48,284 bases of DNA, from positions 1 through 48,284 of the forward strand of contig CAKUOD010000015.1 in assembly GCA_934668695.1 (NCBI GenBank), read 5' to 3'. Position 1 is the stretch's first letter, and each line of letters opens with the position of its first letter. Shown one piece after another: positions 1 through 6,816 of the stretch. Source of the DNA: an uncultured Collinsella sp. Its GTDB lineage: Bacteria; Actinomycetota; Coriobacteriia; Coriobacteriales; Coriobacteriaceae. Below the pieces are notes generated by a model, which saw nothing but the letters and a program-made list of their open reading frames with translations, had not been told where the DNA came from and searched no databases. Made by a program: the position numbers and the translations under genes.

Positions 1-393
1 ATCGAGCGCCGCCTGGGCAGCATCTCGGCGCTGGCAAGCGACCTGGACTGTGGCACCCTGACGCTCATCGACATCGTCAACGAGCTCAAGAAGCCCGGCC
101 GCGACCCGCGCGACGACGCGCCCGAGGTGGTCTTTAGCCGCTCGGCGCTTTCCATCGACGACCTGGAACCCGGCATGGAACTCAAGGGCACCGTGCGCAA
201 CGTCGTCGACTTTGGCGCCTTCGTCGACGTGGGCGTGCACCAGGACGGCCTCGTGCACATCTCCAAGCTCGCCAACCGCTTCGTCAAGCACCCGAGCGAC
301 GTGGTGCGCGTCGGCGACACAGTCAAGGTGTGGGTCGAAAAGGTCGACCGCGACCGCAAAAAGATCTCCCTCACCATGGTGCAGGGCAAATAG
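1..393 (+). CDS. tex: Tex family transcription accessory protein, C-terminal part (5' end outside window)
   Basis: The reading frame is open from the first base and ends at TAG 391-393. About 130 residues are visible. The first 40 carry the linker typical of Tex, including the motif IVNELKKPGRDPR. The last 75 form an S1 RNA-binding domain: GTVRNVVDFGAFVDVGVHQ, then DGLVHISKL, ending with DRKKISLTM. Tex/YqgF-like proteins are cytoplasmic nucleic-acid-binding proteins of about 700-800 residues with RuvX-like, HhH and S1 domains; only the last of these is here. No start is present because the gene is cut by the window edge. The next gene converges on it from the minus strand, and the space between holds palindromes and a terminator. 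Identification is strong from the linker plus S1 combination. Confidence 0.9.
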   Translation: MERRLGSISALASDLDCGTLTLIDIVNELKKPGRDPRDDAPEVVFSRSALSIDDLEPGMELKGTVRNVVDFGAFVDVGVHQDGLVHISKLANRFVKHPSDVVRVGDTVKVWVEKVDRDRKKISLTMVQGK

Positions 394-425
394 CAGAAGG
401 GCAATCCGCCGCCCATCTTTGAACT

Positions 426-500
426 TGCAAGTTTTTCTCACTCGATGGAAAGAACTTGCAAACTTTGCAAGTTCTTGTCACGCACTGAGAAAAACTTGCA
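426..500. repeat. Nested perfect palindrome (two inverted repeats, one inside the other)
   Basis: An outer inverted repeat of 15 bp (426-440 with 486-500) encloses an inner one of 13 bp (450-462 with 464-476, one-base loop). They are separated on each side by 9 non-complementary bases. The word AACTTGCAA or its complement TTGCAAGTT occurs in all four arms. The structure lies 33 bp downstream of the tex stop codon. As RNA it would form one rod of about 75 nt with a 9x9 internal loop. No T-run follows directly on either strand, so it is not a textbook terminator. Confidence 0.75.
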
Positions 501-511
501 GATACCGCGAC

Positions 512-544
512 AAAAAGGTGCCGCCCCATCAAAGAGGCGGCACC
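512..544 (-). terminator. Rho-independent terminator, minus strand
   Basis: A 9-bp stem, GGTGCCGCC (517-525) with GGCGGCACC (536-544), has a 10-nt loop. On the minus strand it is followed by five T residues (A512-516 on the plus strand). It would end minus-strand transcription coming from the transaldolase-like gene at 716-1420. Confidence 0.7.
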
Positions 545-591
545 AACAAAGTCTTATTCAGCTCAGAACCCCTACGAGCAAGGACGCCCCA

Positions 592-687
592 GGCGCAGGG
601 TGAGAGGGCCGGCCCCTTTTGCTCGGCGCGACCCTCGCGAAGCGCGTGAGCGCAGAGTAAATGGGGCCGGCCCTCTCGCCCCGCGCC
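592..687. repeat. Long inverted repeat with 46-nt loop
   Basis: Arms 592-616 and 663-687 pair over 25 positions with two mismatches; the inner 15 bp (602-616 with 663-677, core GAGAGGGCCGGCCCC) are perfect. The 46-nt loop is GC-rich with the words CGCGAAGCGCG and GAGCGCAGAG. Arm and loop lengths resemble the hairpin at 33570-33674, and the two loops show loose similarity (GCGAAGC followed by an AGCG-AGA word). It lies in the convergent space between tex and the transaldolase-like gene. Confidence 0.75.
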
Positions 688-715
688 ATGGCAACGCCCG
701 CAGCTCGTGTTCGCC

Positions 716-1420
716 CTACGGCAGGATATGGAAGCCGAGTGCCGCGATATCCTTGGCAAAGCCGCGCACGGTGTCGAGCGAAACCTCGTACGGATCACGA
801 CCGATGTTCTTGCGCTTGGCCAGGATGCTGTTGGGCACCGTGATGATCTGGCAACCGCAGGCTTCTGCCTGGTAGATGTTGATGAGCTCGCGCGTGGACG
901 CCCACAGGACCTCGCAGTTGGGCTTGGCGGCGGCCTTCTTGACCGACTCCGTCATAAACGGAATGGGATCGACGCCGGTGTCGGCGATACGGCCGGCAAA
1001 GAGCGAAATGATGGACGGGGTCTCGGCGTCAACGGCCTCGACCATCTCGTCGACCTGTTCAGGCGTAAAGATGGTGGTAACGTTGACCTTGATGCCATCG
1101 GCCGAAAGCTTGCGGACCAGCTCGGCGGTAGACTCGCCCTTGGTAGTCACGCACGGAATCTTGACGTAGACGTTATCGGCCCAAGTAGCAATCTCGCGGG
1201 CCTCGACCTCCATGGTCTCGACGTCGTCGGCAAAAACCTCAAACGACACGGACACGTCGGTGATGTGCGCCAGGACCTCCTTGGCAAACGCGCGGTAATC
1301 CGTCACGCCGCCCTTCTTCATAAGGGACGGGTTGGTCGTGAAACCCTGAACGTTGCCGTTCTCGTACATGTCGAGCATGCCCTCGAGGTTTGCACCGTCA
1401 GCGAACACCTTGATTGCCAT
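716..1420 (-). CDS. Transaldolase / fructose-6-phosphate aldolase-like enzyme, paralogue 1
   Basis: A 234-residue single-domain TIM-barrel enzyme of the short transaldolase/FSA class. It starts MAIKVFADGANLEGM and contains GFTTNPSLM and SFEVFADD. NVYVKIP supplies the probable Schiff-base lysine (Lys87), followed by VNVTTIFTPEQV, FAGRIADTGVDP and LWASTRE. Such enzymes cleave or transfer three-carbon units of phosphorylated ketoses in the cytoplasm. The ATG at 1420 is chosen over an upstream in-frame codon because AAAGGA sits 9 nt before it and because the paralogue at 4017-4727 begins identically. The two proteins are roughly three-quarters identical. It lies downstream of the PTS IIC gene but behind a strong terminator (1651-1688), so it is probably transcribed on its own. 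Exact substrate unknown; fructose 6-phosphate aldolase and transaldolase activity cannot be told apart from sequence. Confidence 0.85.
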   Translation of the reverse strand: MAIKVFADGANLEGMLDMYENGNVQGFTTNPSLMKKGGVTDYRAFAKEVLAHITDVSVSFEVFADDVETMEVEAREIATWADNVYVKIPCVTTKGESTAELVRKLSADGIKVNVTTIFTPEQVDEMVEAVDAETPSIISLFAGRIADTGVDPIPFMTESVKKAAAKPNCEVLWASTRELINIYQAEACGCQIITVPNSILAKRKNIGRDPYEVSLDTVRGFAKDIAALGFHILP

Positions 1421-1526
1421 CTGCCTGATTCCTTTCGTTTGCATATGGGCGTTGAGCTGCTAAACACTTTACCTATGTTTATCAAGGCGTGAGCTGCGGT
1501 TTTTTATCTTGTCGGTGAACGGTTTT

Positions 1527-1579
1527 ACGTTTTTACCATTTTTATATCGACACCCCAGCGGCAAAACGTTTTTGCCATT
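1527..1579 (-). promoter_or_regulatory. Leader and promoter region of transaldolase-like gene with 14-nt direct repeat
   Basis: The 325-bp gap 1421-1745 holds the terminator at 1651-1688 and an AT-rich leader. The word ACGTTTTTRCCATT occurs twice, at 1527-1540 and 1566-1579, 39 bp apart. The second copy is part of a small dyad (GGCAAAA 1560-1566 with TTTTGCC 1570-1576). These are candidate operator sites for the downstream minus-strand gene. No convincing -35/-10 pair was found. Confidence 0.4.
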
Positions 1580-1650
1580 CATTGCGTTTGACTCCGCTCA
1601 CGGTGCAGAGGCACCGCTTCACCGGCGTGTTTTCACAATCGCTCCAAAAC

Positions 1651-1688
1651 AAAAAAGCGGTGACGCCTCATTTGGGACGTCACCGCTT
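1651..1688 (-). terminator. Rho-independent terminator after PTS IIC
   Basis: An 11-bp perfect stem, AAGCGGTGACG (1655-1665) with CGTCACCGCTT (1678-1688), has a 12-nt loop. On the minus strand the stem runs straight into T6 (A1651-1656 on the plus strand). It separates the PTS genes from the first transaldolase-like gene. Confidence 0.85.
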
Positions 1689-1745
1689 CCGTGTAGGAGC
1701 CGGTTATCGGAGCTCCGCCCGATTAGGGCTTAACGTACGCCTGGA

Positions 1746-3137
1746 TTACTCTTCCTCAACGTGGTTGATCACAGCGCCCTTGGTGTGGATGAAGTTGGGG
1801 ACGAAGGCGACGATCAGAAGGACAGCGAGAATCGCATAGACGCCGGTGGTACCGAAGGCCTCGGCAGCACGGCCGAGCGTAATACCAATGACGGAGAAGT
1901 CAAAGTCGCCGAACGTGGTGTTCTTGAAGCCGAAGACATCAAGAACGGGCAGGAGCAGTGCGGGAGCAAAGGTAATGAGCAGGCCGTTGACGAAAGCACC
2001 GAGTGCTGCGCCTTTGCGGCCACCGGTAGCATTGCCGTAGATGCCGGCGGTAGCACCGCAGAAGAAGTGGGGAACCATGCCCGGGATGATGAAGATGCCC
2101 AGGGTAGCGCCCACGATGAACATGCCGACCACGCCACCGATGAAGGAAGCGACAAAGCCGAGGATGACGGCGGTGGGGGCGTAGGGGAAGAAGACGGCGC
2201 AGTCGACGGCGGGAATGGCGCCAGGGATCAGCTTGTTGGAGATGCCCTGGAAAGCCGGGACCAGGTCGGCAAGGATCATGCGAACGCCGTTGTAGACGAT
2301 GGTGACGCCGACGGCGAAGGACAGAGCGCAGGTCAGGGCGTAAACAATCACGTTGTCGCCGCCAGCAGTCTCAGCAACAACCGCAGGATCTGCGATGTAG
2401 GCAGCAAAAGCAGTCACCAGGTAGAAGAAGGCCATGGTAAGAGCCGTGGAGATGGTGGTGTCGCGCAGGAAGGCATACTTCTCGGGAACCTCGATCTTCT
2501 CGGTGCTGTTCTCCTCGGCGTCCTTAGCAAACAGCATACCGACTGCAGCGGAGATATAGTAGGCAAGCGAGCCGAAGTGACCCATGGCGATCTCGTCGCC
2601 ATCGGTAACCTTCTCGGTGAAACGCTGGCCGACGGCGGGAAGCATGGCGCTCACGAGGCCCAGGAACATACCGCCCACAATGATAAGCTGGACATCCTCG
2701 AAGCCAGATGCCTGCAGAACAGCAGACAGCAGGCAAGCCATGAACATGCTGTGATGGCCCGTCAGGAAGATGTACTTAAACTTGGTAAAGCGAGCAATGA
2801 TAATGTTCACGACGTAGCCGAGAATCAGGATCATCATGGTCTGAACGCCGAGGACGCTCTGGGCCATCGAAACGACGACCTCGTTGTTGGGCACGACGCC
2901 GGTGATGTGGAAACCGGTCTCGATGAAGGTACCCAGCGGAGCAAGGTTCTCCTGAACAACAGCGGCGCCAGCGGACAGCATGATGTAGCCAAGGATCGGC
3001 TTCAGGGTGCCCGTCATCACCTTGTGGGCGGGACGCTTAAGCGCGACAAGGCCGACAAAAGCGAACAGGCCCATAATCCATGCTGGCTTGGTCAGAATCG
3101 ATTGGATAAACTCAAGTATGGGAAGGATGACTTGCAT
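1746..3137 (-). CDS. PTS sugar transporter subunit IIC, ascorbate (UlaA/SgaT) family
   Basis: A 463-residue polytopic membrane protein, matching the usual length of UlaA-type IIC subunits. It starts MQVILPILEFIQSILTKPAW. Conserved stretches include FLTGHHSMFMA in the first half and VVGMFIVGATLG and PHFFCGATAGIYGNATGG in the second. It forms the substrate channel of the phosphotransferase system, coupling uptake to phosphorylation by the IIB and IIA subunits encoded just upstream. Start 3137 is preferred because AAGGAAG lies 5-6 nt upstream; an in-frame extension of 15 residues has no such site. UlaA homologues carry L-ascorbate in Escherichia coli, but the family includes transporters of other substrates. 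The neighbouring aldolase-like genes, rather than ula catabolic genes, leave the substrate open. Confidence 0.9.
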   Translation of the reverse strand: MQVILPILEFIQSILTKPAWIMGLFAFVGLVALKRPAHKVMTGTLKPILGYIMLSAGAAVVQENLAPLGTFIETGFHITGVVPNNEVVVSMAQSVLGVQTMMILILGYVVNIIIARFTKFKYIFLTGHHSMFMACLLSAVLQASGFEDVQLIIVGGMFLGLVSAMLPAVGQRFTEKVTDGDEIAMGHFGSLAYYISAAVGMLFAKDAEENSTEKIEVPEKYAFLRDTTISTALTMAFFYLVTAFAAYIADPAVVAETAGGDNVIVYALTCALSFAVGVTIVYNGVRMILADLVPAFQGISNKLIPGAIPAVDCAVFFPYAPTAVILGFVASFIGGVVGMFIVGATLGIFIIPGMVPHFFCGATAGIYGNATGGRKGAALGAFVNGLLITFAPALLLPVLDVFGFKNTTFGDFDFSVIGITLGRAAEAFGTTGVYAILAVLLIVAFVPNFIHTKGAVINHVEEE

Positions 3138-3161
3138 CTGGGCTTCCTTTCTTTTTAACGT

Positions 3162-3193
3162 GGGCGCGTTTCCCTCTTCCACAGGGAACCGCC
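3162..3193. other. Intergenic hairpin between PTS IIB and IIC
   Basis: GGGCG plus GTTTCCCT on the left pair with AGGGAA and CGCCC on the right, around a short loop. T6 follows on the plus strand but not on the minus strand, along which the operon is read. It may act as an mRNA-processing or stabilising hairpin, or set subunit ratios between IIB and IIC. A plus-strand terminator role has no obvious transcript to serve. Confidence 0.45.
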
Positions 3194-3208
3194 CTTTTTT
3201 GTGCCGCT

Positions 3209-3484
3209 TTAGGCGTTAGCGGCGGCCGCCTTGATTGCCTCGAGGGCGTCTTCGCGGATCTTCTTCTTGTTCACATAGCTGCGAACGATCACGACGTTGC
3301 CGTGAAGCTCGGGGGCGAGCTCCTTAACGGTGATGAACAGATCCGGATTTGCGGAAGAAGCACCGTTCAGGTCCATAGACTCAACGTCGGCCTTGATGCC
3401 CTCCTCCTCGCAAAGCTCCTCGACTTTGCCAGCGAGCATCAGGCTGGACCCGATGCCGTTTCCGCATACGGTGATGATATGCAT
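3209..3484 (-). CDS. PTS sugar transporter subunit IIB, ascorbate/lactose type
   Basis: A 91-residue cytoplasmic phosphocarrier. The phosphorylation-site cysteine is Cys8 in the P-loop-like motif TVCGNGIGSSLML, as in UlaB-type IIB proteins. The rest is a small alpha/beta domain ending in an alanine-rich helix. It passes phosphate from IIA (3561-4007) to the incoming substrate in IIC (1746-3137). The order IIA, IIB, IIC on the minus strand, with gaps of 76 and 71 bp, suggests one operon. Length is normal for the family. Confidence 0.9.
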   Translation of the reverse strand: MHIITVCGNGIGSSLMLAGKVEELCEEEGIKADVESMDLNGASSANPDLFITVKELAPELHGNVVIVRSYVNKKKIREDALEAIKAAAANA

Positions 3485-3560
3485 GGCAACCTTCCTCTCC
3501 TACACGTGACGGTTTTCCCGTCTATCCAAAAGCGGCGACGCATCGCCGTGCCATTAAGGC

Positions 3561-4007
3561 CTAAAAGAATGAACGCATGGTCTCCAGAACCTGCTCGGGC
3601 GTATCGCACGCGCTGAGCTTGGCAACGCAGTTCTCGTCCTCGAACATCTGCGAAAGCTCCGCCAAGCAACCAAGATGAGCCTTGGGGTCGGGTGCGCAGA
3701 TGCCCACGAGCACGTGAACCGGATCGAAATCCTCATGTCCAAATGCGACCGCAGGATCAAGCGTGACGATGCAGATTCCCGCTTCGCTCACATTGCCATC
3801 GGCCTGAGCGTGGGGCATGGCGATGCCCTCTTCCAAGACCATATAGGGACCAAATTTGTGAACCGATGAAATCATGGCGTCGACATAGCTCTGGTCGCAT
3901 TTGCCTGCGTCTACGAGCAGCTTGCCGCATGCCTTAATCGCTTCCTCCCAATCGGAGGCCTCGACATGGCAGGCAACAAGCTCGGGCTTAAGAAGATCGG
4001 TCAGCAT
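3561..4007 (-). CDS. PTS sugar transporter subunit IIA (mannitol/fructose-ascorbate type)
   Basis: A 148-residue cytoplasmic IIA domain. The phosphorylated histidine is His66 in EEGIAMPHAQAD, the hallmark of the fructose/mannitol-type IIA domain also used in Ula systems. It accepts phosphate from HPr and hands it to Cys8 of the IIB protein encoded next. It starts 9 bp after the stop of the second transaldolase-like gene (4017-4727), so the two are almost certainly co-transcribed from the promoter region 4728-5076. Confidence 0.9.
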   Translation of the reverse strand: MLTDLLKPELVACHVEASDWEEAIKACGKLLVDAGKCDQSYVDAMISSVHKFGPYMVLEEGIAMPHAQADGNVSEAGICIVTLDPAVAFGHEDFDPVHVLVGICAPDPKAHLGCLAELSQMFEDENCVAKLSACDTPEQVLETMRSFF

Positions 4008-4016
4008 GTTCGTCCC

Positions 4017-4727
4017 CTACTCCTCGGGCAGGATGTGAAAACCGAGCGCCTGAATGTCGCGGGCAAAGCCCTTGACCGTATCAAGCGAGTACTCGAGCAA
4101 ATCTTTTCCGAAATTCTTACGCTTGGCAAGAAGGGCATTGGGGACCGTGATGATCTGGCAGCCAACAGACTCTGCCTGGAAGATGTTGAGCACCTCACGC
4201 GTGGATGCCCAGAGAACCTCGGCGGCAGGCTTGACGGCAGCCTTCTTTACGGACTCTGCCATGAGGGGCAGCGGGTCGACACCGGTATCGGCGATACGGC
4301 CGGCAAAGATAGACAGGATAGAGGGGGTCTCGGCAGAGACGGCATCGACGAACTCGTCGACCTGCTCGGGCGTGAAGATGGTGGTGACATTCACCTTGAT
4401 GCCATCGGCAGAAAGGCGCTTGACCAGCGCGGCGGTGGACTCGCCCTTGGTGTTGAGCGCCGGAATCTTAACGTAGACGTTGTCCGCCCAGGTTGCGATC
4501 TCGCGAGCCTCGGCCTCCATACCAGCCTCGTCGTCGGCGAACACCTCAAAAGAGACCGAAACATCGGTGATGTGCTCAAGAACCGTCTTGGCAAAAGCAC
4601 GGTAGTCGGTCACGCCACCGGCCTTCATAAGGGAAGGATTGGTCGTGAAGCCCTGAACGTTGCCGTTGTCGTGCATGTCAAGCATGCCCTCGAGGTTAGC
4701 GCCGTCGGCAAACACCTTAATCGCCAT
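4017..4727 (-). CDS. Transaldolase / fructose-6-phosphate aldolase-like enzyme, paralogue 2
   Basis: A 236-residue homologue of the product of 716-1420, sharing the start MAIKVFADGANLEGMLDM, GFTTNPSLM, NVYVKIP (probable catalytic lysine), VNVTTIFTPEQVDE and FAGRIADTGVDPLP. It is the first gene of the PTS operon. The ATG at 4727 has AAAGGA 6 nt upstream, and the longer in-frame form is not conserved in the paralogue. Being in the operon, it most likely acts on the phosphorylated product of the transporter. Differences between the paralogues cluster at surface positions and in the stretch after the lysine motif (ALNTKGES versus CVTTKGES). That fits either gene-dosage duplication or mild divergence in specificity. 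Confidence 0.87.
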   Translation of the reverse strand: MAIKVFADGANLEGMLDMHDNGNVQGFTTNPSLMKAGGVTDYRAFAKTVLEHITDVSVSFEVFADDEAGMEAEAREIATWADNVYVKIPALNTKGESTAALVKRLSADGIKVNVTTIFTPEQVDEFVDAVSAETPSILSIFAGRIADTGVDPLPLMAESVKKAAVKPAAEVLWASTREVLNIFQAESVGCQIITVPNALLAKRKNFGKDLLEYSLDTVKGFARDIQALGFHILPEE

Positions 4728-5076
4728 GTTCGGTCCTTTCTCATCTAGCATTATTGCTATCGAAAGCCTTTTTCTTTGTTTCAAAAGCTCTTCGGCTTTC
4801 TTTTATAAACTACTTCAAAAGATATCGAAAGCCCAATTGGCAACTTTCCGTGAACGGTCGAATATCGGGCGTGAACGTATCGCTTTTCGGCAACACTTTC
4901 AGAACAAAACTCTTTACAGGCCATTTACGTGCATGCTATCCGCTACTTATTGATTTAAGAACATGCCCTATCGCTCATTTTGTTCATTTGATTTCGCCTT
5001 GTTCTTTTCATATCGTTACGTTATATTTCGATTACGAAAGGCATTTCTTTTGCCTTTCGTTCAAAAGGAGCGACTC
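4728..5076. promoter_or_regulatory. Divergent promoter region between PTS operon and DeoR-family regulator
   Basis: This 349-bp stretch is markedly AT-richer than its surroundings. The 11-nt word TATCGAAAGCC occurs twice in direct orientation (4758-4768 and 4823-4833, 65 bp apart). Related CGAAAG words recur near the regulator start. These are plausible operator half-sites for the DeoR-type protein. No clear consensus -35/-10 pair could be fixed for either direction. No gene is seen in this stretch. Confidence 0.55.
5034..5060. promoter_or_regulatory. Perfect 10-bp dyad, candidate autoregulatory operator of the DeoR-family gene
   Basis: ACGAAAGGCA (5034-5043) and TGCCTTTCGT (5051-5060) form a perfect inverted repeat with a 7-bp spacer. 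It ends just before the ribosome binding site AAAAGGAG of the regulator gene. Its GAAAGGC core resembles the GAAAGCC words in the same intergenic region, so it may be bound by the same protein, or act as an mRNA hairpin over the start region. Confidence 0.5.
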
Positions 5077-5868
5077 ATGGCAACTACTTCAGACCTTTCA
5101 CCGGCCGAACGTCAGCGATTTATCATGAACTGGCTGGCCGAAAAGCCTAATATCTCGGTATCCGACATCGTGCGCCGTTTTTCGGTTTCGGAAGTCACCG
5201 CACGGCACGACCTCGTCTCGCTGGAATCGGAAGGAAAGTTACGTCGCGTACGCGGCGGAGCGGTATCGCTTTCTCGCTCCAATGCCATCTCGTATCCCGA
5301 AGAGCGCATCAATGTCCAAGTCGAAGCCAAGGAGGCCATCGCCGCGACCGCGGCAACCCTTGTTGACGATGGCGACGTTTTGGTGATCGACATCGGCACC
5401 ACGGGCTTTTACTTCACTAAGGCCCTCATGGACAAGCGCGACATCACCATCATCACCGGCGACCTTGCCATTGCAAACTACGCCAGCTTCAATCTGCCCA
5501 ATGCTTCGGTAGTGCTGCTGGGCGGCTCCGTACGTAAGGGTCACCTCTATCTGGCAGGCGCGCTGACGCTCGACTGTATGAGCAAGCTTCATGCCGACAA
5601 GGCATTTGTCAGCGCCGACGGATTCCATCCCGACCACGGCTTCACCGTCGAGCATGACTTCTCCGCCATGATCAAGCGCATGTATTTGACCAACTCGAAC
5701 CAGGGCTACATGATGGTTGACCAGGGAAAGTTCAACAAGACCAGTTTTTACCAGTCCGCGCAGATCGACGACCTCGATGGCATCATCATAGATGGAGACG
5801 ACGAGGGCATCATGACGGCGGCAATCGAGAACAGTCGCAGTCATCCCAAGCTCTATATTGCAAAATAG
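5077..5868 (+). CDS. DeoR/GlpR family transcriptional regulator of sugar metabolism
   Basis: A 263-residue protein of typical DeoR-family length. The N-terminal helix-turn-helix (about residues 25-50, SVSDIVRRFSVSEVTARHDL) is followed by the family signature LESEGKLRRVRGGAV. The C-terminal phosphosugar-sensing domain includes DGDVLVIDIGTTGFYF, ITGDLAIANY, LLGGSVRKGHLYLAG and ADKAFVSADGF. The ATG at 5077 follows AAAGGAG by 6 nt; an in-frame extension of 38 residues lacks conserved content. It is divergent to the PTS/aldolase operon and is therefore its likely repressor, with a phosphorylated sugar as effector. A strong bidirectional terminator ends it. Confidence 0.9.
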   Translation: MATTSDLSPAERQRFIMNWLAEKPNISVSDIVRRFSVSEVTARHDLVSLESEGKLRRVRGGAVSLSRSNAISYPEERINVQVEAKEAIAATAATLVDDGDVLVIDIGTTGFYFTKALMDKRDITIITGDLAIANYASFNLPNASVVLLGGSVRKGHLYLAGALTLDCMSKLHADKAFVSADGFHPDHGFTVEHDFSAMIKRMYLTNSNQGYMMVDQGKFNKTSFYQSAQIDDLDGIIIDGDDEGIMTAAIENSRSHPKLYIAK

Positions 5869-5871
5869 CCC

Positions 5872-5912
5872 AAATGGCCGGTTCGCCCACAGTGAGGGCG
5901 AACCGGCCATTT
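5872..5912. terminator. Bidirectional terminator between DeoR gene and HAD gene
   Basis: A perfect 17-bp inverted repeat (5872-5888 with 5896-5912) has a 7-nt loop. The core is GGCCGGTTCGCCC, and AAAT/ATTT ends give T-runs on both strands. It lies 4 bp after the regulator stop and 2 bp before the HAD gene stop. Confidence 0.9.
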
Positions 5913-5913
5913 A

Positions 5914-6741
5914 TTAAATCAAGCCAAAGTGGCGCATCGCCGTGACGGTGCCGTCGTGTGCGACGTCGTCGGTCACGTAATCGGCGACCGCCTTGACCTC
6001 GGGCATGGCGTTGCCCATGGCTACGGCCGTCTCGACGGCGGCGAGCATGCCCAGGTCGTTGCCCGAATCGCCAAAGCCAAAGGTGCGCGCGTTACCGCTG
6101 CGGCCCAGATACTCCAGCGCCCGCGCCACGCCCACGCCCTTATCGATGCCCTTGGGGCTCAGCTCGCGGTTTTCCCCGCCGGTGTTGCACAGCTCAAAGT
6201 TGCGTTCGATAAAGCCGTCGTCGTTGGCCACGCGCGCCAGGTTAGGTGCATTCAGGCACACCTTGCCCACGCGCAAACGACCGTCGACGCGCATTTCCTC
6301 GACGCTGTGCACCACGCCGGCGCCTAGCAGAAATGACTGTTCGACACCAACCGGCTCAAGTGAATAGGTGGCACCGTTCGTCTCGAACAACGCCTCGCCG
6401 CCCGCCACAGTAATGCGACGCGCAAGTTCCTCAACGATGCCCTCGTCAAAGCAATCCTCGTGCACCACGCGGCCCTCGACCTCGAGCGTGGCGCCCGCCA
6501 TGGCAACGACGCCCGCGGGGTCGAGCGCACGCAAGCTGTCCGCGATGAGCCACAGGGGGCGACCCGTGCAGATAAACGCCTTGTGCCCTGCGTCGCGCAG
6601 ACGGTGAAACGCCTCGACGACCGTCTGCGAAGGGCGAACCGCCGAAAAGTCCTTATCGGTCATATCGTCGGGATCAAAAAACGTCAGCGTGCCGTCCACG
6701 TCAAAAAAGAGCACGGCGGAATCGGGGCACGCATCAATCAT
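5914..6741 (-). CDS. HAD superfamily (Cof-type) phosphatase
   Basis: A 275-residue haloacid-dehalogenase phosphatase of the Cof/YidA subclass. Motif I is FFDVDGTLTF with the nucleophile pair Asp14/Asp16. Motif II is AFICTGRP. The lysine motif lies around SPKGIDKGVG, and motif IV is FGDSGNDLGML. The inserted C2-type cap lies between motifs II and IV. The family dephosphorylates sugar phosphates, flavin or pyridoxal phosphates; the substrate cannot be read from sequence. The ATG at 6741 is preceded by AAAGGAA 6 nt upstream. The upstream in-frame codons contain no family sequence. It diverges from rlmKL, and their start codons are 75 bp apart. Confidence 0.88.
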   Translation of the reverse strand: MIDACPDSAVLFFDVDGTLTFFDPDDMTDKDFSAVRPSQTVVEAFHRLRDAGHKAFICTGRPLWLIADSLRALDPAGVVAMAGATLEVEGRVVHEDCFDEGIVEELARRITVAGGEALFETNGATYSLEPVGVEQSFLLGAGVVHSVEEMRVDGRLRVGKVCLNAPNLARVANDDGFIERNFELCNTGGENRELSPKGIDKGVGVARALEYLGRSGNARTFGFGDSGNDLGMLAAVETAVAMGNAMPEVKAVADYVTDDVAHDGTVTAMRHFGLI

Positions 6742-6783
6742 ATGGGTTCCTTTCGAGGGCGAGGGCAAACGGAGCATCCATCA

Positions 6784-6810
6784 TATAATGGAGCGACGCA
6801 ACCAGAGAGG
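6784..6810 (+). promoter_or_regulatory. Promoter -10 box and ribosome binding site of rlmKL
   Basis: TATAAT at 6784-6789 is a perfect -10 hexamer. AGAGAGG (6804-6810) is the ribosome binding site 6 nt before ATG 6817. The -35 position 17 bp upstream shows no good match. The mRNA leader is only about 20 nt. This fixes the gene start and rules out the longer in-frame reading. Confidence 0.65.
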
Positions 6811-6816
6811 TCACCC

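Noticed and set aside
1761..3158. A 465-codon plus-strand frame opposite the PTS IIC gene
   Set aside because: Antisense of a hydrophobic membrane-protein gene gives an acidic, low-complexity sequence without motifs; the minus-strand IIC is complete and well conserved.
6460..6816. A longer start for RlmKL, about 119 codons upstream
   Set aside because: The extension overlaps the HAD gene on the other strand and lacks homology; TATAAT and AGAGAGG immediately before ATG 6817 fix the start.
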